Positions 57,047 to 64,000 of a DNA stretch of 64,000 nt are shown one piece after another. Every line of letters begins with the position of its first letter. Position 1 is the stretch's first letter. Below the pieces are notes generated by a model. That model was not told the origin of the DNA, searched no databases, and saw only the letters and a list, made by a program, of their open reading frames with translations. Source of the DNA: Vibrio mediterranei (lineage in GTDB: Bacteria; Pseudomonadota; Gammaproteobacteria; Enterobacterales; Vibrionaceae); contig NZ_FLLQ01000003.1 of the NCBI RefSeq assembly GCF_900088415.1, forward strand, positions 124,001 through 188,000. Direction: 5' to 3'. Position numbers and translations under genes: made by a program.

Positions 57047-58711
57047 ATGTATAAGGATTATTTTGGTTTTTACGAGGTGCCATTTTCAATAGTACCGAGC
57101 TCTCGTTATTTATTCTTGAGTCAGCGACATCGAGAAGCAATGCAGCACCTTCAAGCTGGTCTTGGCCAAGGTGGTGGATTCGCCATGTTAACGGGAGAAG
57201 TGGGGACAGGAAAAACCACCGTAGCCAAAGCCATGTTAGCGTCACTGGATGATAAAACGGCATCTGGATTGATCCTAAATCCTACGTTTTCGAGCCAAGA
57301 TCTGCTTGAAGCCATCTGCGACGAGTTTTCACTTAGTTACCCTGAAAGGGCTTCCTTAAAACAGCTCAGCCAAGCCATATACCAATATTTAATCGATAAT
57401 GATCAACAAGGTATTAATACGCTACTTGTGATCGATGAAGCGCAGCATCTCTCTGCGGAAGTTCTCGAGCAGTTGCGACTGTTGACTAACCTTGAAACGG
57501 ATGATCATAAGTTACTGAAAGTTTTGTTGATTGGTCAACCTGAGTTACAAGACAAACTGCGCACAACCCAATTACGCCAATTGGCCCAACGAATCACCGG
57601 ACGCTATCACCTATTGCCGCTTACGGAAGGGGAGACTCGCCAATATATAGACTTTCGCTTGTCGATGGCTGGCGGTGACATTTCACTGTTTTCGAAGGGG
57701 GCAGTGGCTGCCATAAATAACGCCAGTCAGGGCATTCCGCGTTTGATTAATCTCATCGGAGATAAAGCGTTACAGTATGCTTATCACTCAGGAGAGAAAA
57801 AAGTATCTAAGTCTTTGGCTCATAAAGCTTGTGAAGATATTCTTTCGTTCCAAGCTCCTGGTGTGGGACATTCGGTGCAAAACACAGGTGGTGGTTTGTC
57901 AGAATTATTGTCGACTTATGCAATGCCTGTGCTACTAGGCATTGCAGTTGCTGGGGGACTGTACTGGAAAGGTGCAGAAGGATTAGCGTGGTTGTCATCA
58001 TTATCAAACCAACAGCAAGTTGCTGAGCCAGTCAGTGCCTCAAGCTCTTCCTCCAAAGAAGTGATAATACCTGTTAATAATGTTGATGAACCTTATCCTA
58101 AAGAGCTACTACAAGATCTGTTTAAACGAAAAGATAAAATATCTGCGATTCAAGAGCTTTATGCGGTTTGGGGCTACAAAGCAGGTGTACTTGATGGCAT
58201 GTGCGAAGAGTCACCGAGCAGTAGTTTTGAGTGCCAAAAGTATTTAGGTACCTTGTCTCAGATAGAGCAACAGAATCTGCCTGTTGTGATGTCTTTGTAT
58301 TTGGATGGACGACAAAGTTATGTGGTGCTGTATCAAGTTTCAGACGACCAAGTGCAAGTGCTGAATGGTCAGCAACGTATCTCTTTGCCGAAATCATGGC
58401 TTGAGCAGTTATGGACTGGTGAATACTACTCTATTTGGCAACGTGAACTGCAAACCACGCTCCGATTGAATCAACAGGGAGCGCAAGTTCGGTTATTGGA
58501 TGAAAAATTGTCAAAAGTGCTTGGAGGTACACCTTCTGGTAGCGATATTTTCGACGAAGCACTAAAACGTAAAGTGGAAGTCTTTCAGCGTTGGCAGAAT
58601 ATTGATGTTGATGGCATAGCTGGGCGTAATACGCTGCGTAAATTGGAGCTTTTAACCCAGAATAACCCACCTTCCATCGAAGCCAAGCAGAACCAAGAGG
58701 GGTCACTATGA
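57047..58711 (+). CDS. gspA: General secretion pathway protein GspA/ExeA
   Basis: Inner-membrane ATPase that, with GspB, helps the type II secretion secretin assemble through the peptidoglycan. It has 554 residues. The N-terminal AAA domain has Walker A GEVGTGKTT (residues 50-58) and Walker B VIDEAQ (around 128-133). A single transmembrane segment lies near 291-307 (MPVLLGIAVAGGLYW). The periplasmic part ends in a peptidoglycan-binding domain (FQRWQNIDVDGIAGRNTL). No other gsp gene is in the window, which is usual for vibrio gspAB. It overlaps gspB by 4 bp. Confidence 0.92.
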   Translation: MYKDYFGFYEVPFSIVPSSRYLFLSQRHREAMQHLQAGLGQGGGFAMLTGEVGTGKTTVAKAMLASLDDKTASGLILNPTFSSQDLLEAICDEFSLSYPERASLKQLSQAIYQYLIDNDQQGINTLLVIDEAQHLSAEVLEQLRLLTNLETDDHKLLKVLLIGQPELQDKLRTTQLRQLAQRITGRYHLLPLTEGETRQYIDFRLSMAGGDISLFSKGAVAAINNASQGIPRLINLIGDKALQYAYHSGEKKVSKSLAHKACEDILSFQAPGVGHSVQNTGGGLSELLSTYAMPVLLGIAVAGGLYWKGAEGLAWLSSLSNQQQVAEPVSASSSSSKEVIIPVNNVDEPYPKELLQDLFKRKDKISAIQELYAVWGYKAGVLDGMCEESPSSSFECQKYLGTLSQIEQQNLPVVMSLYLDGRQSYVVLYQVSDDQVQVLNGQQRISLPKSWLEQLWTGEYYSIWQRELQTTLRLNQQGAQVRLLDEKLSKVLGGTPSGSDIFDEALKRKVEVFQRWQNIDVDGIAGRNTLRKLELLTQNNPPSIEAKQNQEGSL

Positions 58712-59310
58712 AGTCTCTAATCTGGAGTAGTTTAGTGCTCGTTTCTGTCGGTGCAATAGCCTCTCAGAGTGCACTGGAGGACCCACAGAAACCAAGCGAA
58801 TCATACTCTATTTTGGCATACCCTAATTTTTCGCAGCTTAAACCGTTGCCACAAGTCAGCGTGCCCGTTGCTACGACTCAGGTCACTCAAGTTGTAAACA
58901 CGACGAGTGCTAGTTCACCTATTGATGTTGTGCCAGATACCAACACGGCTTCAGAACAGTCTTTTGATTTAGAGAACTTAGATCTGAGTGGTTTAGACCC
59001 TGAGATTGCTCGCAAAGTCGCGTCTGCCATCAATAAGACAGAACCTACTTTAGTACCAAGTAATTCAGATCATATCGCTCTGGAAGATAATCAAGCTCGT
59101 TATCGTGGACGTCTGCCTGCATTGAATCTACAAACTCATATGTATTCGTCTGATGCTCAGCGACGTTGGGTTAAAATCAATGGTCAAGAGTTAAAAGAAG
59201 GGGATAGAATGAATAATATCCAGTTGCTCGCTATAGAGCCTCAGTTCATTACCATTCGCTTTGATAACGATATCATTGATATTCCTGCCTTGTATGAATG
59301 GGGCGGATAA
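58708..59310 (+). CDS. gspB: General secretion pathway protein GspB/ExeB
   Basis: Partner of GspA. It has 200 residues: an N-terminal hydrophobic membrane anchor (about 1-20), a Pro/Ser/Thr-rich linker (about 35-85) and a C-terminal periplasmic GspB domain (about 125-200). The conserved pieces are ALNLQTHMYSSDAQRRWVKI, NGQELKEGDRM and IQLLAIEPQFITIRF. Its ATG overlaps the gspA stop (ATGA), so the pair is co-translated. Confidence 0.9.
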   Translation: MKSLIWSSLVLVSVGAIASQSALEDPQKPSESYSILAYPNFSQLKPLPQVSVPVATTQVTQVVNTTSASSPIDVVPDTNTASEQSFDLENLDLSGLDPEIARKVASAINKTEPTLVPSNSDHIALEDNQARYRGRLPALNLQTHMYSSDAQRRWVKINGQELKEGDRMNNIQLLAIEPQFITIRFDNDIIDIPALYEWGG

Positions 59311-59315
59311 AAAAC

Positions 59316-59340
59316 GGGACGCTAGGTAGCGTCCCATTTT
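59316..59340. terminator. Bidirectional terminator between gspB and pglL
   Basis: GGGACGCTA (59316-59324) and TAGCGTCCC (59327-59335) form a 9-bp stem with a 2-base loop. It is flanked by AAAAC and ATTTT, giving a terminator for both convergent genes. Confidence 0.8.
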
Positions 59341-59358
59341 CATTGTCATTGAGTATAT

Positions 59359-61125
59359 TTAGTTTGCAGCAGAGACTTTGGGAGGCTTCGCCTGTAATGG
59401 CTCGGTAGCAACTAGCTCAAACTGCTGATAAGGGAATAGATATTCTGCTTCGGTTTTTACTTGCTGAGCTTTACTCGTATCTCCCATCCCTTGGTAAGCC
59501 GTTATCAGATTACGATAAAAAGCAGGACGTGGCTTGTGACGGATAATATCCACAGACCAGTCAATATAAGGTTGAATTAGCGTTTTATCACCAGTGCGTA
59601 ACCCGAGCTTTAGGTAAGTGCTATAGACATCCCAGTCATAACGATCTTGCCATGCCATAGGGTTACTGACTTGCTCTAAGATGGTGACATCGACTGGGTC
59701 AGATTTTTCAAACTTAGCTAACACATAATTAGTATGCAAAGATGCAACCATATAGGTGATGACCAAAATTGGTATCAATAGAGACATCACTCTCGTCAGT
59801 GTCTTAGTTACACCGGATAACGAAGCTTGTTTTAATCGAGGCGTACGTTGGTCTACCCAATAAATCAGGATGATAAAGGTAATCCAGTGTATCAGTGAAT
59901 GATAAAACGGATACTCCGTTTGACTGTGCAGCGCAATGGGTAAGAATAGAGCGAATATAGCCAAGCGTGTCCCGGGTTTAGCGGTGTAAATTCGGCTTAG
60001 GATGAAAAGAGCCGCGAGCAAAATGCCAAGAATCGGCAGCAATCCCCCCTCAATCCCCCAAAACAACAATTCGTTATGTGGGTGATCCAGAGCAGGTACG
60101 CCAGCAGCAAAATTGTTGTTGAGCTGGTGCTGTCGAGCCGTATACACCATGTACTCAGCTTCAAACTTTCCCAATCCATAGCCAGTAAATGGCTTCTCGA
60201 TCAGCATATCTATGGACTGGCTGTAAATCGTTGTACGAATGTCGGTAAAGCTGGCTTTTTGTTCGATAAGATTTTGGCTACTGCTGTTGCCAAATCCAAG
60301 CAAAAGTCCTAATGCTACGCCGGCTAAACTAGCAAAAGACCAGCCTCGAAAGCGCTTCCTAGTTGAGTGTCGATACAGATAAGGGATAAGCAGCAATGTT
60401 CCGATTAGTGCACCTAGCCAGCCTGTTCTTGAGCCTAAAACGACAATTAGAGGTAAGGTAATAACGGGTGTTAAATATAAGATGGAGACATCGCTGATAT
60501 GCCAGTTATATTTATGTCGTTGACGTGCGAGCAGATAACCAGACAGAACCAGAGCGGTGGCGAGAAAGCTAGCCATCACATTAGGCTGTTGGAAGATCCC
60601 ATAAGGGCGGTTAATGACTACGTTATATCCCATGAAATTATCATCGGACAGCAAGAAATATTGGCCATAGCCAATCGCAGACTCAATCAGAGCCGCTAGG
60701 ACAACCAACCACAAAAACCGTTGTTTCTGCTTATTGGTGAAGCGAAATTGCTGCAAAACAATGAACAACAACATGCCACTCCACAGAGCAATAAATCGAG
60801 GAGCGACGGAAACCATGTCGGGTTTGCTGTAGAACAGTGGAACACTTAACAGAATACAAGAGAGCAACAAACCAATAGTAAGTTTGCTGTAGCGCAATAT
60901 TTGGTTGCTACCGAGTTGATAAAGCCCAATAGCTAAAGCGACGCTAAATGCAATCCACGCTGTGTTATTGAAGGTGAGTGCAAGCCCCAAGCCGCCTGGA
61001 TTTGGCCAGAAAACATGTGTCGCGATGAGATAAAGCATCGCCATAGCGGCCATGAACTTTCGATTGAGCGGGGGACGAACTCGATTTTCAGCCAGTTCTG
61101 TACCGTTGGTATGAATAATTGCCAT
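59359..61125 (-). CDS. pglL: O-oligosaccharyltransferase (PglL family, Wzy_C)
   Basis: Inner-membrane enzyme that transfers glycan from a lipid carrier to Ser/Thr of proteins; the V. cholerae protein at this locus (VC0393) is a characterised PglL. It has 588 residues with about 11 helices in the first 430. The O-antigen ligase/Wzy_C region contains the large periplasmic loop DHPHNELLFWGIEGG (about residue 347) with a conserved His. The C-terminal 130 residues (Wzy_C_2) form a helical, TPR-like tail. A WaaL-type O-antigen ligase role is the main alternative. Its place after uvrA matches V. cholerae. Confidence 0.85.
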   Translation of the reverse strand: MAIIHTNGTELAENRVRPPLNRKFMAAMAMLYLIATHVFWPNPGGLGLALTFNNTAWIAFSVALAIGLYQLGSNQILRYSKLTIGLLLSCILLSVPLFYSKPDMVSVAPRFIALWSGMLLFIVLQQFRFTNKQKQRFLWLVVLAALIESAIGYGQYFLLSDDNFMGYNVVINRPYGIFQQPNVMASFLATALVLSGYLLARQRHKYNWHISDVSILYLTPVITLPLIVVLGSRTGWLGALIGTLLLIPYLYRHSTRKRFRGWSFASLAGVALGLLLGFGNSSSQNLIEQKASFTDIRTTIYSQSIDMLIEKPFTGYGLGKFEAEYMVYTARQHQLNNNFAAGVPALDHPHNELLFWGIEGGLLPILGILLAALFILSRIYTAKPGTRLAIFALFLPIALHSQTEYPFYHSLIHWITFIILIYWVDQRTPRLKQASLSGVTKTLTRVMSLLIPILVITYMVASLHTNYVLAKFEKSDPVDVTILEQVSNPMAWQDRYDWDVYSTYLKLGLRTGDKTLIQPYIDWSVDIIRHKPRPAFYRNLITAYQGMGDTSKAQQVKTEAEYLFPYQQFELVATEPLQAKPPKVSAAN

Positions 61126-61153
61126 GCTTGCTACTAGTTAATGAACAAGAAAG

Positions 61154-61179
61154 AGAGTGACGTAACCATACGTCACTCT
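61154..61179 (-). terminator. Terminator after uvrA
   Basis: AGAGTGACGTA and TACGTCACTCT (61154-61164 and 61169-61179) form an 11-bp stem with loop ACCA, followed on the minus strand by TTCTTTCTTG. It lies about 17 bp beyond the uvrA stop, before pglL on the same strand. Confidence 0.75.
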
Positions 61180-61195
61180 TCTAAGATGCCCTAAT

Positions 61196-64000
61196 TTAAC
61201 CTTTTAGCATAGGTTTTAGGAAGCGTGCTGTGTGAGAACCTTCGACTTGAGACACATTTTCTGGGGTCCCTTGAGCGATAATTTCTCCTCCTCCCTGTCC
61301 ACCTTCTGGCCCTAAATCGATGATCCAGTCAGAAGTTTTAATGACATCAAGATTGTGCTCGATAACCACGACGGTATTGCCATGGTCACGAAGACGGTGC
61401 AGAACGGACAAGAGCAGCTCGATATCGTGGAAATGCAGACCTGTTGTTGGCTCATCTAAAATATAGAGCGTTTTACCCGTATCACGTTTAGAGAGTTCTC
61501 TAGCCAGTTTAACCCGCTGAGCTTCACCACCTGAAAGTGTTGTCGCAGCTTGACCGAGACGAATGTACGAAAGACCTACGTCCATTAGGGTTTGTAGTTT
61601 TCTAGCAATTACAGGAACCGGATCGAAGAACTCACGAGCATCTTCTACAGTCATTTGTAGCACTTCATCAATGGTCTTACCCTTGTAGCGAACTTCTAAC
61701 GTTTCACGGTTATAACGCTTCCCTTTACATACGTCACATGGCACGTATACATCAGGTAAAAAGTGCATTTCTACCTTGATAACGCCGTCACCTTGACATG
61801 CTTCACAGCGGCCGCCGCGAACATTGAAGCTAAAGCGACCTGGTTTGTAGCCACGAGAGCGTGACTCTTGAGTGCCTGCAAACAGTTCGCGAATGGGGGT
61901 GAAGATACCAGTATAAGTAGCAGGGTTAGAGCGGGGTGTACGACCTATTGGACTTTGGTCAATATCGATCACTTTATCGAAATGCTCTAAACCTTCAATC
62001 TTCTTATAAGGGGATGGTTCGGCAGTTGTTGCTCCATTGAGCTGAGTGTGCGCTATCTTAAAGAAGGTATCATTAATCAAGGTGGATTTACCTGAACCGG
62101 AAACACCAGTAATACAGCTAAATAGACCAACTGGAATAGTTAAATCGACATTTTTAAGATTATTGCCTGTTGCACCTTGCAGCTTCACCACCTTCTTGGC
62201 ATCCATTGGCGTACGCTGTTGAGGAATCGCGATTTCTCGTTTCCCGCTTAGGTACTGACCGGTTAGTGATTCTTCTGATTGGATAATGTCTTCAATAGTA
62301 CCTTCAGCTACTACAGAACCACCATGAACGCCTGCGCCAGGGCCAATATCAATGACGTGGTCTGCCGTTCGGATAGCATCTTCGTCGTGTTCAACAACCA
62401 ATACGGTGTTACCTAGATCTCTTAAATGCGTTAGCGTATTAAGAAGACGTTCATTGTCGCGCTGGTGGAGACCAATAGAAGGCTCATCAAGAACGTACAT
62501 TACCCCGACTAGACCTGCACCAATTTGACTTGCCAAGCGGATACGCTGCGCTTCCCCGCCTGAAAGTGTTTCGGCACTGCGTGACAGGTTTAAGTAGTTA
62601 AGGCCTACATTAATGAGGAAGTGCAGACGATCATTGATCTCTTTCATGACTTTCTCTGCTATTTGGGCGCGTTGCCCCTCAAGCTCTAATGAACGGAAAA
62701 AGTCCATGGCACCACTGATGCTCATTTCGACGATTTCTGGCAATGTGGTATCAGCGATAAAGACATTACGTGCTTCTTCACGCAGCCGAGTACCACCACA
62801 AGAACCACAGGATTTTGTCGAGATATATTTCGCGAGATCTTCACGTACTGAGTTAGATTCAGTATCACGATAACGGCGCTCAAGGGTATTTAGGATCCCT
62901 TCAAATGGATGGCGTTTCACGCGGATATCACCGCGATCGTTAACGTAGTTAAATTCTACCTCTGTACGACCTGAGCCTGTGAGCACCACATCTTTGATCT
63001 TTTTCGGCAGAGATTTAAAGGGCGCGTATAAATCAAAGTCGTAATGCTTGGCCAGTGAGGTCAGCATTTGGAAGTAGTAGTAGTTCTTCTGATCCCAACC
63101 ACGAATCGCACCTTCAGCAATGCTCAGTTCTTCATCCATCACGACTCGGGCTGGATCGAAGTATTGTTGGACTCCTAAACCATCACACGTGTGGCAGGCC
63201 CCAGCAGGGTTGTTAAACGAAAACAGGCGAGGCTCAAGCTCTTGCAAGCTATAGCCACAGTAAGGGCAAGCGAAATTAGCAGAAAAGATGATGTCCTCTT
63301 TTTCAGGTTCATCCATCCAAGCGACACCGACGATGCCTCCTGAGAGTTCTAGTGCGGTTTCAAAAGATTCGGCAAGACGCTGCTGTAAGTTATCTCGAAC
63401 TTTAAAGCGGTCGACAACCACCTCAATGGTGTGCTTTTTATGCAGCTCAAGTGTCGGCGGATCGGAAAGATCGCAGGTTTCTCCGTCGATACGGGCGCGA
63501 ATAAAACCTTGAGCTGAGAGGTTTTCTAGAGTTTTAACATGCTCACCTTTACGCTCCTTAACAATTGGAGCTAGCAACATCATTTTAGAGCCTTCTGGTA
63601 GCTCTAGAACCTTATCAACCATTTGGCTAACGGTTTGTGCGGCTAGTGGTGTTTTGTGTTCTGGGCAGCGTGGCTCGCCCACTCGAGCATACAGCAAGCG
63701 CAAGTAGTCATAGACTTCTGTAATGGTACCCACAGTTGAGCGAGGGTTATGCGAGGTGGATTTTTGCTCTATAGATATAGCTGGAGACAAGCCTTCGATG
63801 TGGTCAACATCAGGCTTTTCCATCAAGGATAAAAACTGTCTTGCATAAGCGGATAAGGATTCCACATAACGACGTTGCCCCTCTGCGTACAGAGTATCAA
63901 AGGCGAGTGAAGACTTACCTGAGCCCGAAAGGCCAGTGATAACGGTCAGTTTGTCGCGAGGAATTGTCAGATTGACGTTTTTTAGGTTATGGGTTCGAGC
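61196..64000 (-). CDS. uvrA: Excinuclease ABC subunit UvrA, 5' end missing
   Basis: DNA-damage recognition ATPase of nucleotide-excision repair. The frame stays open to the window edge; 934 residues are present and only about the first eight are missing, judging from E. coli. The first Walker A is GLSGSGKSS; two ABC signatures LSGGEAQR are seen, each with its Walker B. The second ATPase starts VSGSGKST. Zinc-binding clusters are CPYCG with CHTC and CEACQGDG with CDVCKGK. The adjoining pglL lies 70 bp downstream. Confidence 0.97.
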   Translation of the reverse strand, partial: ARTHNLKNVNLTIPRDKLTVITGLSGSGKSSLAFDTLYAEGQRRYVESLSAYARQFLSLMEKPDVDHIEGLSPAISIEQKSTSHNPRSTVGTITEVYDYLRLLYARVGEPRCPEHKTPLAAQTVSQMVDKVLELPEGSKMMLLAPIVKERKGEHVKTLENLSAQGFIRARIDGETCDLSDPPTLELHKKHTIEVVVDRFKVRDNLQQRLAESFETALELSGGIVGVAWMDEPEKEDIIFSANFACPYCGYSLQELEPRLFSFNNPAGACHTCDGLGVQQYFDPARVVMDEELSIAEGAIRGWDQKNYYYFQMLTSLAKHYDFDLYAPFKSLPKKIKDVVLTGSGRTEVEFNYVNDRGDIRVKRHPFEGILNTLERRYRDTESNSVREDLAKYISTKSCGSCGGTRLREEARNVFIADTTLPEIVEMSISGAMDFFRSLELEGQRAQIAEKVMKEINDRLHFLINVGLNYLNLSRSAETLSGGEAQRIRLASQIGAGLVGVMYVLDEPSIGLHQRDNERLLNTLTHLRDLGNTVLVVEHDEDAIRTADHVIDIGPGAGVHGGSVVAEGTIEDIIQSEESLTGQYLSGKREIAIPQQRTPMDAKKVVKLQGATGNNLKNVDLTIPVGLFSCITGVSGSGKSTLINDTFFKIAHTQLNGATTAEPSPYKKIEGLEHFDKVIDIDQSPIGRTPRSNPATYTGIFTPIRELFAGTQESRSRGYKPGRFSFNVRGGRCEACQGDGVIKVEMHFLPDVYVPCDVCKGKRYNRETLEVRYKGKTIDEVLQMTVEDAREFFDPVPVIARKLQTLMDVGLSYIRLGQAATTLSGGEAQRVKLARELSKRDTGKTLYILDEPTTGLHFHDIELLLSVLHRLRDHGNTVVVIEHNLDVIKTSDWIIDLGPEGGQGGGEIIAQGTPENVSQVEGSHTARFLKPMLKG

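Overview
The window is a stretch of chromosome from a marine member of the Vibrionaceae, most likely the genus Vibrio. Three things point there: the lepA-lepB-rnc-era-recO-pdxJ-acpS order next to a convergent barA/varS, a complete chitin-oligosaccharide operon in Vibrio order, and the glnK-amtB-fbpABC and gspAB/pglL/uvrA neighbourhoods. It is mostly core genome. I see no insertion sequence, prophage, integron, CRISPR array or rRNA, and one tRNA gene.

Region by region. 1-5771: translation, secretion and RNA-processing genes (3' part of lepA, then lepB, rnc, era, recO, pdxJ, acpS) on the + strand. 5787-13311: barA (minus), then rlmD, relA and mazG, a signalling and stringent-response block. 13474-16491: pyrG and eno. 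16690-20195: an accessory catabolic module made of a divergent LDH2/MDH2-type dehydrogenase, an AraC/OruR-like regulator and a divergent arginase-fold ureohydrolase. 20284-24001 (minus): D-glycerate use (glycerate kinase, GntP permease, CdaR-type regulator). 24095-26260: yacL, then glnK-amtB behind a sigma-54 promoter with two NtrC-like palindromes. 26397-30147: the ferric-iron ABC importer fbpABC behind a Fur-like box. 30357-44766 (minus): the chitin-oligosaccharide operon, containing a binding protein, two permeases, two ATPases, a GH9 glucosaminidase, glucosamine kinase, a GH20 hexosaminidase, chitobiose phosphorylase and a phosphohexomutase. 44767-45461 is a large regulatory gap. 45462-51100 (minus): a membrane protein, tRNA-Ile2(CAU), rpoD, dnaG, yqeY and rpsU. 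51343-56960: tsaD, an alpha/beta hydrolase, plsY, folB, folK, uppP and cca. 57047-59310: gspA-gspB. 59359-64000 (minus): the O-oligosaccharyltransferase pglL, and uvrA cut by the window edge.

How it works together. The chitin operon imports (GlcNAc)n, cleaves it hydrolytically and phosphorolytically, and feeds the sugars as phosphates towards central metabolism. GlnK/AmtB handle ammonium under nitrogen control, and FbpABC handles ferric iron under probable Fur control.

The least explained part is 16690-20195. The ureohydrolase keeps all six predicted metal ligands but has an altered substrate loop. Its divergent promoter carries a 21-bp-spaced direct repeat typical of an AraC-family operator. 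I propose it as an undescribed guanidino-compound pathway. The substrate is not known from sequence alone.
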